This document shows positions 50,974-60,850 of a DNA stretch of 64,000 nt, in pieces. The position numbers were made by a program, and so were the translations under genes. Positions within the stretch are counted from its first letter, which is position 1. Each line of letters begins with the position of its first letter. Source of the stretch: Shewanella polaris (GTDB lineage Bacteria > Pseudomonadota > Gammaproteobacteria > Enterobacterales > Shewanellaceae); NCBI RefSeq assembly GCF_006385555.1, contig NZ_CP041036.1:2294001-2358000 (forward strand), read 5' to 3'. The notes beneath the pieces were generated by a model. It saw only the letters and a list, made by a program, of their open reading frames with translations. It made no database searches and was not told where the DNA came from.

Positions 50974-52439
50974 TGTCGTCAAAAGTTATTTATCAAAATT
51001 ATGTTCATGGCAAATACCTAGCAAATGGTACTGGTGAGACATTTGAAGTGATCAACCCTGCTACTGGAAATGTGAGTTATTTAGTTGAAGTAGCAACTGA
51101 ATCGGTACAGCAAGCTGCAATTGAAAGTGCTAAAACAGGATTTGCTATTTGGTCTGCAATGATGCCGATAGAACGTAGCCGTATTTTACTTAAAGCCGTT
51201 GCCCTACTTCGTGAACAAAATGATGACCTTGCTGCAGGTGAAGTCTTAGATACTGGTAAACCATGGCAAGAAGCCTCGGTTGTCGATATTGTTACTGGCG
51301 CCGACTCTATTGAGTTTTTTGCTGGACTAGCACCAAGTATTGAAGGTAATCAACAGCCTGTAGGCGCGGACTTTTATTATACTCGCCGAGAACCATTAGG
51401 TATTTGTGCTGGTATTGGCGCATGGAACTACCCGTTACAAATTGCTTGTTGGAAAGCAGCCCCTGCACTTGCTTGCGGCAACGTAATGATTTTTAAACCT
51501 TCAGAAGAAACACCTCGTGGTGCAATGCGTTTAGCTGAAATATTCACTCAGGCCGGTGTACCAGATGGCGTCTTTAACGTAGTTCAAGGTGACGGTAGAG
51601 TTGGCGCATGGTTAACCACCAATGAAGATATCGCTAAAGTGTCATTTACTGGCGAAGTCGGTACAGGTAAAAAAGTGATGGCCGCTGCTGCAGGTTCACT
51701 TAAAGAAGTGACTATGGAGTTGGGCGGAAAATCGCCATTGATTATCTTTAACGATGCCGACGTAGAAAATGCAGTGTCAGCAGCAATGTTAGCTAATTTC
51801 TATACTCAAGGTGAAGTGTGTACCAACGGTACTCGCGTGTTTGTACAACAAGATATTTATCCACGCTTTATCCAACGCTTAAAAGAACGTACTGAGCAAA
51901 ACATAGTTTGTGGCGATCCAATGCACCCTGACACCAATTTTGGTGCATTAATTTCACGTGACCATCAACAAAAAGTACTCGACTACATTGAAATCGGTAA
52001 AAAAGAAGGTGCCACCTTATTAACAGGCGGGACAGCATTAACACCTGACAATGCACCGAATGGTTTCTTTGTTGCTCCTACGGTATTTATCGATTGCACT
52101 GATGAGATGACGATTTCGAAAGAAGAAATATTTGGCCCAGTGATGTCTGTCTTTACCTTTACAGATGAAGATGAAGTTATTGAACGTGCCAATAGTACTC
52201 ACCTAGGTTTAGCGGCGGGTGTATTTACTCAAGACATTACCCGCGCACATCGAGTTATTCATCAAATGCAAGCGGGTATTTGCTGGATAAATGCTTATGG
52301 TGCCTCTCCTGCAGAAATGCCGGTTGGTGGTTACAAGATGTCTGGTATTGGTCGTGAAAATGGCTCAGAAACATTAAAAGCATACACGCAAATCAAAGCG
52401 GTTTACGTTGGCATGCAGTCACTTGAAAGCCCATTTTAG
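50973..52439 (+). CDS. betB: Betaine aldehyde dehydrogenase BetB
   Basis: The 488-residue aldehyde dehydrogenase has the catalytic cysteine in [12 protein letters not shown] (near 288), the catalytic glutamate in [12 protein letters not shown] (near 252), NAD motif [10 protein letters not shown] and the BetB N-terminus (YQNYVHGKY). It oxidises betaine aldehyde to glycine betaine with NAD(P), the second step of osmoprotectant synthesis. It starts one base inside the betI stop and is followed two bases on by the betA reading frame. All catalytic residues are intact. Confidence 0.95.
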   Translation: MSSKVIYQNYVHGKYLANGTGETFEVINPATGNVSYLVEVATESVQQAAIESAKTGFAIWSAMMPIERSRILLKAVALLREQNDDLAAGEVLDTGKPWQEASVVDIVTGADSIEFFAGLAPSIEGNQQPVGADFYYTRREPLGICAGIGAWNYPLQIACWKAAPALACGNVMIFKPSEETPRGAMRLAEIFTQAGVPDGVFNVVQGDGRVGAWLTTNEDIAKVSFTGEVGTGKKVMAAAAGSLKEVTMELGGKSPLIIFNDADVENAVSAAMLANFYTQGEVCTNGTRVFVQQDIYPRFIQRLKERTEQNIVCGDPMHPDTNFGALISRDHQQKVLDYIEIGKKEGATLLTGGTALTPDNAPNGFFVAPTVFIDCTDEMTISKEEIFGPVMSVFTFTDEDEVIERANSTHLGLAAGVFTQDITRAHRVIHQMQAGICWINAYGASPAEMPVGGYKMSGIGRENGSETLKAYTQIKAVYVGMQSLESPF

Positions 52440-52453
52440 GAGTGACCCAATTA

Positions 52454-54148
52454 ATGTCTAAGCAAATGTCTCATGAATACGATTATATTATTGTTGGTGC
52501 CGGTAGCGCAGGTTGTGTATTAGCCAACCGCTTAACGGAAAACCCAGATAATAAAGTATTAATACTTGAAACGGGTGGAAGCGACAAGAGCATTTTTATT
52601 CAAATGCCTACCGCACTATCAATTCCAATGAATACTAAAAAGTATGCTTGGCAGTTTGAAACGCAGGCCGAACCACATTTAGATAATCGTCGTATGCATT
52701 GCCCTCGCGGTAAGGTATTAGGCGGCTCATCATCAATTAATGGCATGGTTTACGTGCGTGGTCATGCTCGCGATTTTGACGAATGGCAACAACAAGGCGC
52801 AAAAAATTGGGATTACGCTAATTGTCTTCCTTATTTTAAAAAAGCAGAAACCTGGTATCTGGGCGGTAATGAGTATCGAGGCGACCAAGGACCATTAGCG
52901 GTAAATAACGGCAATGAAATGAAAAACCCGTTGTATCAAGCTTTTGTTGATGCTGGTGTCGATGCAGGCTACTTAGCCACAGATGATTACAATGCCAGTC
53001 AGCAAGAAGGCTTTGGCCCAATGCACATGACAGTTAAAAATGGCGTGCGTTGGTCCACAGCTAATGCCTATCTTCGCCCAGCCATGAAACGTCCTAATCT
53101 AACGGTAGTAACCCACGCTTTAGTGCACAAGGTTATCATGCAGGGTAAAACGGCTGTCGGCGTGCGTTACGAACGCAAAGGTGAGTTAATTGATGTTAAC
53201 TGCAATAAAGAAGTGATTTTATCAGCAGGTTCAATTGGTTCACCACATATTCTACAGCTGTCGGGTATAGGTGAAGCAACAACGTTGGCAACCGCAGGTA
53301 TTGAGCAAGTACATCAATTACCCGGTGTCGGTCAGAATCTGCAAGACCATTTAGAGTTTTATTTCCAATTTAAATGCTTAAAGCCGATTTCGCTGAATGG
53401 TAAAATTGATCCATTAAACAAATTGTTTATTGGCGCTCGCTGGATTTTAAATAAATCAGGTTTGGGCGCAACTAACCATTTTGAATCGTGTGGATTTATC
53501 CGTTCAAAGGCCGGTTTAGAGTGGCCTGATCTGCAGTATCACTTTCTACCTGCCGCAATGCGTTACGACGGTAAAGAAGCATTTGCTGGCCATGGTTTCC
53601 AAGTTCATATTGGCCACAATAAACCTAAAAGCCGTGGCGCCGTAACTGTCGTATCAAATGATCCTAAGATAGCGCCTCAAATTCAGTTCAATTATTTATC
53701 GCACCAAGATGATATTGAAGGTTTTAGAGCTTGTGTTCGTCTCACCCGTGAAATTATTAATCAACCGGGTTTAGATGACTATCGTGGTGAAGAAATTCAA
53801 CCTGGCCTAGCAATACAAACTGATGAGGAAATTGACCGCTTTGTCAGAAGCACAGTAGAAAGTGCTTACCATCCTTCTTGTTCTTGCAAAATGGGCGAAG
53901 ATGAAATGGCTGTAGTTGATTCTGAAACCAAGGTTCACGGTATTAATGGATTACGAGTGGTTGACTCGTCTATTTTCCCGACTATTCCTAATGGTAATTT
54001 GAATTCACCTACCATTATGGTCGCCGAACGCGCTGCCGATATTATTCTGGGTAACGAAACACTAGAACCCAATATGGCAAAAGTGACTATTGCCGAGCAA
54101 TGGCAAACAACACAACGATTGCAAACACCCAAAAGACAAATTGATTAA
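52454..54148 (+). CDS. betA: Choline dehydrogenase BetA
   Basis: From the ATG at 52454 the protein has 564 residues. The GMC-oxidoreductase FAD motif is [16 protein letters not shown], followed by [19 protein letters not shown] and the late active-site block [11 protein letters not shown] with its His and the C-terminal [19 protein letters not shown]. It oxidises choline to betaine aldehyde at the membrane with a quinone or other acceptor. I prefer 52454 because AGGAG at about -16 to -12 fits it; the GTG at 52442 overlaps that site. It is the last gene of betIBA. Confidence 0.95.
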   Translation: MSKQMSHEYDYIIVGAGSAGCVLANRLTENPDNKVLILETGGSDKSIFIQMPTALSIPMNTKKYAWQFETQAEPHLDNRRMHCPRGKVLGGSSSINGMVYVRGHARDFDEWQQQGAKNWDYANCLPYFKKAETWYLGGNEYRGDQGPLAVNNGNEMKNPLYQAFVDAGVDAGYLATDDYNASQQEGFGPMHMTVKNGVRWSTANAYLRPAMKRPNLTVVTHALVHKVIMQGKTAVGVRYERKGELIDVNCNKEVILSAGSIGSPHILQLSGIGEATTLATAGIEQVHQLPGVGQNLQDHLEFYFQFKCLKPISLNGKIDPLNKLFIGARWILNKSGLGATNHFESCGFIRSKAGLEWPDLQYHFLPAAMRYDGKEAFAGHGFQVHIGHNKPKSRGAVTVVSNDPKIAPQIQFNYLSHQDDIEGFRACVRLTREIINQPGLDDYRGEEIQPGLAIQTDEEIDRFVRSTVESAYHPSCSCKMGEDEMAVVDSETKVHGINGLRVVDSSIFPTIPNGNLNSPTIMVAERAADIILGNETLEPNMAKVTIAEQWQTTQRLQTPKRQID

Positions 54149-54157
54149 TAGGTATTA

Positions 54158-54183
54158 GTCGATGTGTATCAACACACATCGAC
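54158..54183. terminator. Hairpin after betA
   Basis: A perfect 10-bp inverted repeat (GTCGATGTGT / ACACATCGAC) with a 6-base loop follows the betA stop by 9 bases. It has no T tract, so it may be an mRNA-end structure rather than a strong terminator. Confidence 0.5.
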
Positions 54184-54378
54184 AATAGGTTGATGACCAA
54201 CCTTCATTCAGTAAATGGCCAATATAGCTAAGTTCAATCTATCAGGGTTTAACTATCGTCAACACGATACTTAAGGCCTGAGGGCGTACTGCCTTTAAAA
54301 ATTGTTCTATGGCATTAAATAGCATAAACAAGGAATTAACATCATGTTTTTACACACTATTAGTTCAGGAGTTCAATA

Positions 54379-55596
54379 ATGGCTACCTGGTTATCAATCG
54401 GCATTTTATTTACATTTGTCGCTATCGCATTTGTTATTTATCGTTGGGGTAACATGCAATGTATTGGTGTCACACCCGTGCATAGATTTACTTTTATTGC
54501 CATTTTGTTCACTTCTGGACTTGATGTTGGCTTAATCATGTTTCCATTAACAGAGTTCGCTGGATATGCCGATTTGGTAGCAAGTCCAGAATATGGATTT
54601 AGTAATCCATTGGCGATTGAATTTGGTTTTTGGGCCTGCTTAATTTGGGCTTTTTACTTTTTAACCTGCTTCTACTTTTGTGTCATTGAACCAAGAGTTA
54701 AGTATTTTGAAATTCCATTAATTAAGTTTATTAATAACGTGGTTATTATTGGTACTTGTGCCTTTACCGCTTATTTATTACTCACTAATTTACCTTGGTA
54801 TTTACCAGAATTAGGTGATGGCGAATCCGTTGTTAGCAGTTTCTATTTAATTGTATTTTTGGTGATTGCCGCAGCCGTGTATTCAAGTACCAGTATTCGA
54901 TATGTTCGCTACCTTAGCTTAGGCAGTACGTGGTTGTTCCTAGGATTAATCGCCATTATGTGGTCAGGCGCATTTTTATCCGATAACTCTAGTGTTGGTG
55001 AGTTTTTTACAACCTTTGCATTAATTGGCGACTACTTCGAAAATATTAATAACTTTGTGTTACCTATTAATGATTACCATGAGTTTTACTTATTTTGGTG
55101 GTTTGCATGGAGCATTATGATAGGCCAATTTACCGCACGTTTTGTGGGTGGTATGAAAACCTATCAAGTACTAATTGCTATGATGGTGTTCCCTTCAATT
55201 CCAATCGCTATTTGGTTCACGGTTCTGTACTACTACAGCTTAAACGGCATTGATACCACTGGCTTCTATAACCTTGCCATGGTGATTGTTGGTATTACAT
55301 TTGTAATTAACTCGCTGGACTCACTAGTGCGTTTATACACAGATAATTTAGATATAACCGTAAAACGTTTTGGCAAAACTAAATACATCATAGGTAATAT
55401 TGTTTTATTGAGTGCATTAACGATGCTCTTTAAACTAGATTTCTTACAAATTCAGTGGGTTGGCGCATTAGCTATCGCCCTAATAATAAGTTGTTTCGTT
55501 TACATATTAAAATCGCATTTCCATACTGTGAGCGACATAGAGCGTTCACCAAAAGAAAATAAAATCGATTTTACTAAAATCGAATTAGCAGACTAA
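54379..55596 (+). CDS. BCCT-family transporter, short form (likely choline or betaine)
   Basis: The 405 residues have about ten membrane helices. The characteristic BCCT aromatic block appears as EFYLFWWFAWSIMIGQFTARFVGG (split here over about 236-260), equivalent to the WxFYWxWWIAWSPFVGxFIAR signature of BetT/OpuD. It is 100-250 residues shorter than typical BCCT members and lacks the long C-terminal tail that senses osmolarity. Placed after betA and before a porin gene, a choline uptake role is most likely. Some BCCT signature residues differ, so the assignment is less secure than the context. Confidence 0.75.
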   Translation: MATWLSIGILFTFVAIAFVIYRWGNMQCIGVTPVHRFTFIAILFTSGLDVGLIMFPLTEFAGYADLVASPEYGFSNPLAIEFGFWACLIWAFYFLTCFYFCVIEPRVKYFEIPLIKFINNVVIIGTCAFTAYLLLTNLPWYLPELGDGESVVSSFYLIVFLVIAAAVYSSTSIRYVRYLSLGSTWLFLGLIAIMWSGAFLSDNSSVGEFFTTFALIGDYFENINNFVLPINDYHEFYLFWWFAWSIMIGQFTARFVGGMKTYQVLIAMMVFPSIPIAIWFTVLYYYSLNGIDTTGFYNLAMVIVGITFVINSLDSLVRLYTDNLDITVKRFGKTKYIIGNIVLLSALTMLFKLDFLQIQWVGALAIALIISCFVYILKSHFHTVSDIERSPKENKIDFTKIELAD

Positions 55597-55620
55597 AAAA
55601 CAATAATGACTCAAGGAATA

Positions 55621-56331
55621 ATGATGAATACCACAGTAAAAAAATTAGCATTACTCAGCTTATTTGCTTTACCGACGACAGTAATGGCAGGTGAATTAAG
55701 CACCACGATTAATGCCACTTCTGACTATACCTTTAATGGGGTTAGCCAAACGGATAATGATCCTGCATTACAAGCCAGCCTTGACTATGCTGTTGATAAT
55801 GGTTGGTATGTAGGTGCTTGGGCATCTAATGTTGATTTTGGTAGTGCTGATGATACTTGGTTAGAACTTGATTTTTACGCAGGTAAATATATTGAGCTAA
55901 CAGACAGAGTTTCTGTCGATGTGGGTATCGCGTATTATACTTATCATGGTGATGATGCCTCAGATGACTATTACTACCCTGAGATATACTCCAAGTTTGG
56001 TTATGCTTCTTCGCTTGGTCAAAGTGAATTAAATTTTTGGTATTCATGGGACTACTTTGGTCTTGATGCTGACCATTACATCATGATGGTTGCTCACACT
56101 TTTGCTATTGCTGAAGGTCACGATATTCGTGTTAGCGTTGACCGTTCAACATCAGAAGATAAGAACAAGTGGAACTGGGACGGCGATAAGTCTTACAACC
56201 ATTACCGTGCTGAATATATGACGAGCTGGGAAGGTTTTGACTTTAACCTAGCCGTTGAAGATACCAGCATGGACTTAGATACTAGTGATACTCGAGCAGT
56301 ATTATCAGTGTCGCGAACGTTCAGTTTGTAA
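55621..56331 (+). CDS. TorF-family outer-membrane beta-barrel porin
   Basis: With the start at 55621 (AAGGA 5 bases before; MMNTTVKK) the 236-residue protein has a signal ending at about VMAGE. The mature part alternates hydrophobic and polar residues with many aromatics (YYTYHGD, WYSWDYFG, KWNWDGD) and ends with an aromatic-hydrophobic strand SRTFSL, typical of outer-membrane barrels. The TTINATSDYTFNGVSQT start matches the TorF/TIGR02001 family. It sits 24 bases past the BCCT gene, so it may let choline or betaine cross the outer membrane. The substrate is inferred from context. Confidence 0.85.
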   Translation: MMNTTVKKLALLSLFALPTTVMAGELSTTINATSDYTFNGVSQTDNDPALQASLDYAVDNGWYVGAWASNVDFGSADDTWLELDFYAGKYIELTDRVSVDVGIAYYTYHGDDASDDYYYPEIYSKFGYASSLGQSELNFWYSWDYFGLDADHYIMMVAHTFAIAEGHDIRVSVDRSTSEDKNKWNWDGDKSYNHYRAEYMTSWEGFDFNLAVEDTSMDLDTSDTRAVLSVSRTFSL

Positions 56332-56355
56332 GCTACAATTGTCGATAAAATCACT

Positions 56356-56393
56356 AAACAGAATAATGTTATCAACATTATTCTGTTTTTTTT
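56356..56393 (+). terminator. Rho-independent terminator after the porin gene
   Basis: A perfect 15-bp stem (56356-56370 with 56374-56388) with an ATC loop runs into a T-rich tail. It ends the choline gene cluster, 25 bases after the porin stop. Confidence 0.9.
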
Positions 56394-56454
56394 ATATTCG
56401 ACATGAGTCAGAAGCTGATTTCTGTTATGGTGCGTGGTGAATTATGAGGGGATT

Positions 56455-56940
56455 ATGGAAAAATACGAGCAACTATTAATATCATTGCGTCGGGTCATTA
56501 GAGCCATTGATATACACTCGCGCCAATTAAATAAATTATCAGGTCTTACTGGACCGCAATTAATGGTTATACAGAAAATTGATCAACTTGACGCGCCACT
56601 GGCTAAACAAATAGCACAAGAGATTAATTTAAGTGCGGCAACTGTAACGACTATTATTGATCGACTCGAAAATCGCAATATGGTGATTAGAACTCGCAGT
56701 GAAACCGACAAACGTAAAGTTCACCTATCATTAAGTGACGCTGGTAAAACATTATTAAATAGCGCACCTAAACCACTACAAGAGCATTTTATTATGCGTT
56801 ATCAAAATCTTGAAGAGTGGGAGCAAAGTCAACTATTGTCTGCCGTTGAACGGATTGCCACTATGATGGATGCTGATGAAATTGATGCTGCACCGGTTTT
56901 ACTAGTAGGTCAAATCCAAGTTGAAGATCAATCTCAATAA
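56455..56940 (+). CDS. MarR-family transcriptional regulator
   Basis: From the ATG at 56455 (GAGGGG just before) the protein has 161 residues. The winged helix-turn-helix is intact (APLAKQIAQEINLSAATVTTIIDRLENRNMVIRTRSETDKRKVHLSLSDAG, split here over about 45-95), with the wing DKRKVHLSLT-like segment. MarR proteins usually repress transport or catabolic genes and are released by small aromatic or sulfur ligands, but no ligand can be named. It follows the porin terminator on the same strand and is probably expressed separately. No cysteines suggest redox sensing. Confidence 0.9.
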   Translation: MEKYEQLLISLRRVIRAIDIHSRQLNKLSGLTGPQLMVIQKIDQLDAPLAKQIAQEINLSAATVTTIIDRLENRNMVIRTRSETDKRKVHLSLSDAGKTLLNSAPKPLQEHFIMRYQNLEEWEQSQLLSAVERIATMMDADEIDAAPVLLVGQIQVEDQSQ

Positions 56941-56955
56941 CTCCCCTTCTATATT

Positions 56956-56996
56956 CATAACGTGATGAGTAAAATTTATCCTACTCTCACGTTATG
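56956..56996 (+). terminator. Hairpin after the MarR gene
   Basis: A 10-bp stem (CATAACGTGA / TCACGTTATG) with a 21-base interior that can pair further (GATGAGTA with TACTCT) follows the marR stop by 15 bases and continues into TTTC. It is a likely terminator. Confidence 0.65.
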
Positions 56997-57214
56997 TTTC
57001 ATTCTCAATCAAGCCTGTCTTCACTCAACTGTTATTATGAGTTCAGTTCAACGACCTATCTGCACCCTTTCAGTCCTATAAAGCTCAAAAATTCAATGAC
57101 GTATAATATTCTACTTAATACTGGATAACTCTTAATAATAAAAAGTGATATGCCTTATATACTATATGAGTGGTAAAGGTTAAATCTTAATCTAATTCAC
57201 AAATTACAAGCGTA

Positions 57215-57246
57215 AAAAAGCCCCAACTGATGTTGAGGCTTTTTTA
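57215..57246 (-). terminator. Terminator copy 1 (left of the duplicated tRNA tail)
   Basis: On the minus strand GCCTCAAC pairs with GTTGGGGC around ATCA, flanked by A and T runs; a good rho-independent terminator. It is the first copy of the element repeated at about 57405-57436. Confidence 0.75.
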
Positions 57247-57297
57247 TACCATTCTTCATTACAAAGAGTTACGTATGTAATTTCTTACTATAAATAA

Positions 57298-57369
57298 TGG
57301 TACCCGAGGCCGGAGTTACGCCTGCACGCCTGATATTCAACAAGAGCGCGAGGGATTTAAAATCTTTCA
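57298..57369 (-). pseudogene. Degenerate partial copy of tRNA-Leu
   Basis: The left repeat continues into a sequence that resembles the tRNA-Leu: acceptor 3' strand with CCA intact, a broken T arm (the GTTCAAGTC core is lost), a longer variable region and an anticodon stem whose 5' side has mismatches. The D arm and the 5' acceptor strand are absent, so it cannot be a working tRNA. Confidence 0.75.
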
Positions 57370-57404
57370 ATCGAATTCACAAATTACTGACGTAAACTGA
57401 CGTA

Positions 57405-57436
57405 AAAAAACCCCAACTAATGTTGAGGCTTTTTTA
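57405..57436 (-). terminator. Terminator of the tRNA operon (copy 2)
   Basis: On the minus strand AAGCCTCAAC and GTTGGGGTTT pair around ATTA, with two G-U pairs, followed by a long T run. It lies 50 bases past the tRNA-Leu 3' end. Confidence 0.8.
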
Positions 57437-57487
57437 TACCATTCTTCATTACAAAGAGTTACGTATGTAATTTCTTACTATAAATAA

Positions 57488-57573
57488 TGGTACCCGAGGC
57501 CGGACTTGAACCGGCACGCTTATTCAGCGAGGGATTTTAAATCCCTTGTGTCTACCGATTCCACCACTCGGGC
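57488..57573 (-). tRNA. tRNA-Leu (anticodon UAA)
   Basis: Read on the minus strand the sequence folds as a class II tRNA of 86 bases including an encoded CCA. The 7-bp acceptor stem (GCCCGAG / CTCGGGT), anticodon loop TTTAAAA with UAA, long variable arm and T loop GTTCAAGTC are all present. It is the last of three tRNA genes in the order Gly-Cys-Leu. Confidence 0.95.
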
Positions 57574-57622
57574 AAAGTGTTGTTTTAACCGTTACTAAAT
57601 GTAACCATCAAAAGCAATTTTG

Positions 57623-57696
57623 TGGAGGCGCGACCCGGAGTCGAACCGAGATCGACGGATTTGCAATCCGTAGCATAGCCATTCTGCCATCGCGCC
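57623..57696 (-). tRNA. tRNA-Cys (anticodon GCA)
   Basis: The minus strand gives a 74-base tRNA with CCA encoded, acceptor stem GGCGCGA / TCGCGCC, anticodon loop TTGCAAA and T loop GTTCGACTC. It is the middle gene of the Gly-Cys-Leu tRNA operon. Confidence 0.95.
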
Positions 57697-57738
57697 ATGC
57701 TTTAACCAAATTCTAGTCTATCGGATAAGATAAGAAAT

Positions 57739-57814
57739 TGGAGCGACATATCGGGTTCGAACCGATGACCTATACCTTGGCAAGGTATCGCTCTACCAAC
57801 TGAGCTAATGTCGC
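57739..57814 (-). tRNA. tRNA-Gly (anticodon GCC)
   Basis: The minus strand gives a 76-base tRNA with CCA encoded, acceptor stem GCGACAT / ATGTCGC, D arm AGCTCAGTTGGTAGAGC, anticodon loop TTGCCAA and T loop GTTCGAACC. It is the first gene of the tRNA operon; the promoter should lie in 57815-58065, where no gene is seen. Confidence 0.95.
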
Positions 57815-58065
57815 GTTTTCAATCGTTTTAATGCTTTATTAAATCTGCAGAAAAGGGATTCCCTTGACTGCGGAATGGAATTCTACCGATTTAGCCCCGA
57901 TAGTCAATCAATAAAGCCAGGATTTTAACAACAAAATAGCTGTTTGGTGCATAAATAAGCACTAGGATGCATTTTTAACAATTTTGGATTAAATGTATAC
58001 GACAAACTACGAGGAAAAATTAAATGATGCTTAAATGAATAGCTAAACTTATGTCATTAACCAAT

Positions 58066-58093
58066 AAAAAAGCATCTCAAAAGAGATGCTTTT
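58066..58093 (-). terminator. Terminator of gapB
   Basis: An 11-bp stem (AAAAGCATCTC / GAGATGCTTTT) with a 4-base loop, with T's following on the minus strand, lies about 58 bases past the gapB stop. Confidence 0.85.
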
Positions 58094-58150
58094 CGTATAT
58101 AGCTAGACAATAAACCGAATCATTAAGTTCACATGTCTGGAATGAGCAGA

Positions 58151-59587
58151 TTAACTGTTAGGCAAAGATAATGTAGTTAACCCAAGCATTTTTTGCATAA
58201 CGCCTACAACCTGACAGCTATAACCAAATTCATTGTCATACCATACATATAAAATAGCGCGTTTACCGTCGGCAATAGTTGCCTGTGAATCAACTACTCC
58301 AGCATAACGCGAACCAACTAGGTCACTAGATACAATTTCTGTTGACTCCGTAAAGTCGATTTGATTTTGTAATCCGGACTGTAATGCCACGTCTTTTAAG
58401 TATTCATTTAGCTCATCACGATTCGTTTCAGTTTGTAAATTAACACTAATAATTGCCATAGAAACGTTAGGTGTAGGAACGCGAATAGCGTTGCCAGTTA
58501 ACTTACCGGCTAATACTGGTAATGCCTTAGCAACAGCTTTAGCGGCACCTGTTTCGGTAATGACCATATTTAATGGTGCACTGCGACCACGACGATCAGC
58601 ACTGTGATAGTTATCAATTAGGTTTTGATCATTAGTATAGGAATGAATGGTTTCAACGTGACCATTCTCAATACCATATTTGTCGTTAACCGCTTTCAAT
58701 ACTGGAGTAATTGCGTTGGTAGTACAACTCGCCGCAGATACGATAGTATCTTCATCCAGAATATCGTTTTCGTTAACACCGTATACGATATTTTTAATGG
58801 CGCCTTTAGCAGGTGCTGTTAATAATACTTTTGAAGCTCCTGGGCTTTTAAGATGTAAACCTAAACCTGCTTCATCTTTCCAAATACCAGTATTGTCAAC
58901 AATTAACGCATCATTGATATCATACTGAGTGTAATCTACTTCATCTGGTGAATTTGAATAAATGATTTGAATATAAGTACCATTGGCAATAATGGCATTG
59001 TTTTCTTCATCCACTTCAACAGAACCATTAAAGGGACCATGTACTGAATCACGGCGTAATAAACTGGCGCGTTTTTCTAAATCGCCTTTTTTACCACCGC
59101 GTAATACAATGGCACGTAAACGTAATTTGTTGCTTTTACCAGTACGTTCAATTAACAAGCGCGCTAATAAGCGACCGATACGACCAAAGCCATAAAGAAC
59201 AACATCACGGGCTGGAGTATCATCGCCATGATTAATTGCTTCAGACAATTCCTTGGCCATATAAGCTTCAATACCGCTAGCGTCTTTATTATCACGCCAG
59301 TAGTTAATCGCTAATTTACCAATATCCACTTTACAATGTTTAATGGCCAGTTTACTTAGCGCCACAACAAATGGGAAACTTTCACGAAGACGTAATTTTT
59401 CACCAACATGTCGACGAACTAAACGGTGTGACTTAATGATTTCGATGGTTGATGCGTTAAGCAGTGGTTTACCATACACCACAACTTCTATACCTTGATT
59501 ACGATACAATTTGCCAAGCAATGGTTGCATTGCTTCAGCCATTTCGAAACGTTCTTGCCAGCTTTGTAAATGTTTATCTGCGCTCAT
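58151..59587 (-). CDS. gapB: Glyceraldehyde-3-phosphate dehydrogenase, long form (GapB-like)
   Basis: The 478 residues consist of an extra N-terminal region of about 125 residues and a complete GAPDH. The NAD motif is LYGFGRIGRLLARLL (133-146), the catalytic Cys288 lies in SAASCTTN and the catalytic histidine in IHSYTNDQ. The N-terminal part is helical and basic and is not found in ordinary GapA. This long form is common in Shewanella and Vibrio next to gapA. Its direction (glycolysis or gluconeogenesis) and cofactor are not evident from sequence. It is divergent from the DUF2989 lipoprotein and gapA. AGGGATCC precedes the ATG. Confidence 0.9.
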   Translation of the reverse strand: MSADKHLQSWQERFEMAEAMQPLLGKLYRNQGIEVVVYGKPLLNASTIEIIKSHRLVRRHVGEKLRLRESFPFVVALSKLAIKHCKVDIGKLAINYWRDNKDASGIEAYMAKELSEAINHGDDTPARDVVLYGFGRIGRLLARLLIERTGKSNKLRLRAIVLRGGKKGDLEKRASLLRRDSVHGPFNGSVEVDEENNAIIANGTYIQIIYSNSPDEVDYTQYDINDALIVDNTGIWKDEAGLGLHLKSPGASKVLLTAPAKGAIKNIVYGVNENDILDEDTIVSAASCTTNAITPVLKAVNDKYGIENGHVETIHSYTNDQNLIDNYHSADRRGRSAPLNMVITETGAAKAVAKALPVLAGKLTGNAIRVPTPNVSMAIISVNLQTETNRDELNEYLKDVALQSGLQNQIDFTESTEIVSSDLVGSRYAGVVDSQATIADGKRAILYVWYDNEFGYSCQVVGVMQKMLGLTTLSLPNS

Positions 59588-59789
59588 GTAGGGATCCTTT
59601 ATCTCACTTTTCTATTTTTTTCAGAAAGGTTTGAGTAACAAAAAAGAAAAGACCAATAATTTAGTATATTGTATAGGGATGTCCCCTTCTTGGTCGGCGA
59701 CATTGTAATAAAATATTAGCCTTTTCGCCAGTAACTAATTTTCGGTAAATGTGTAATTTTATTAGACAATTTACCTATTGGAGTCGAAT

Positions 59790-60620
59790 TTGAGCCGGAA
59801 TTTTGTATTAATTACATCATTTACTATTTTTATGGCAATATTTGGCCTTTTTGGCTGTGATAATGACCGTAATAGCGACATCATTTGTAAAAATAATCCT
59901 GAACTTTGTGCCGATTTGCACAAAGATAGTTGGTGTCGGTTCGAAAAAGGCGATTTGATTCGACATCGTTATCAATTAAAGAAGGTAGATAAGCCAACAG
60001 GTAAGCAACTTTATAAACAGCTTATTTATCTTGAAACCTATAGTGATTGCATTCGACTTGCTGCTGGGGTTCAACATAAAGTGAATACTTATCGAACTCT
60101 TGATCGAGAACGTGCATTTGCTGTAAGCACACAAACACTTGCAGAGCTACAAGAGTCGACTAAAACTAACAATGAAGTGCATTTAGCCTTTTATCGTTGG
60201 ATACGTTTCAATGACCAAGCCGGATTAGCGATTGTAGAAGATACCTATAAGCAAGGTATGCTCATCGATAACGAAATCATCACTCAGTTAGCAGCTTATT
60301 ATGTGCGAGTATCACCTGAAGATGCCAAAATACTTTATTTACATTTGCTAGCAACAACAGAGCCGGAAAAAATCGATCCTAATTGGTTTTTAGCTTTAGC
60401 GTCTATTTATCGACAACAACAAGATGGACAAAAAGAATACCTGTTAACAAGGGCTAATTTACTGATAAGTGAGAATCAAGTTAATGAAAAGAAATTATTG
60501 GCTATCATTAGAGGAGATCGGACACTCGCATTAGTTTTAGACGGCCAAGCAGTTGAATTAGTATCCGCTGTTATGAGTAAACAATTTGCCAATAGCAAAA
60601 GTGAAGCATTATTGAAATAA
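59790..60620 (+). CDS. DUF2989 lipoprotein
   Basis: The 276 residues have a lipoprotein signal with the lipobox LFGC (about residue 23). The mature part matches DUF2989, with paired cysteines (IICKNNPELC, SWCRFEKGD, YSDCIRLAAG) and a C-terminal half of short helical repeats resembling TPR/SEL1 pairs. The start is probably the TTG at 59790, because GGAG lies 6 bases before it; the earlier TTG at 59778 overlaps that site. No ATG serves. This gene sits between gapB and gapA in Shewanella, but its role is unknown. It is read toward gapA with a 230-base gap. Confidence 0.8.
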   Translation: MSRNFVLITSFTIFMAIFGLFGCDNDRNSDIICKNNPELCADLHKDSWCRFEKGDLIRHRYQLKKVDKPTGKQLYKQLIYLETYSDCIRLAAGVQHKVNTYRTLDRERAFAVSTQTLAELQESTKTNNEVHLAFYRWIRFNDQAGLAIVEDTYKQGMLIDNEIITQLAAYYVRVSPEDAKILYLHLLATTEPEKIDPNWFLALASIYRQQQDGQKEYLLTRANLLISENQVNEKKLLAIIRGDRTLALVLDGQAVELVSAVMSKQFANSKSEALLK

Positions 60621-60850
60621 ATAACCGCCTTAGATTTTAGTGAGCGATTATAGTTTGAAGAACTTTATTTAAACTTACAAAACCGTGCTAAATTATCTAA
60701 AAAATAGGCTAAATGTAAAAATATTCCAAAATTATCAGCCTAATTTGGCATGTTAGGGTGATTTAACTTGATTATTATCGCCAATTTGGTAATTTTACAA
60801 CTAGGCGAACTACATGCCACCAAATTATTTTTTAACTTGAGGGATATGAG

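Larger units (their letters stand above)
57231..57504. repeat. 84-bp direct repeat including the 3' end of tRNA-Leu
   Basis: Bases 57231-57314 are identical to 57421-57504, 190 bases apart. The repeat covers the downstream terminator arm, the spacer and the first bases of the tRNA-Leu 3' end. Upstream the similarity continues imperfectly to about 57194 and 57374, with a 10-base tandem duplication (CTGACGTAAA twice) in the second copy. Confidence 0.9.
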
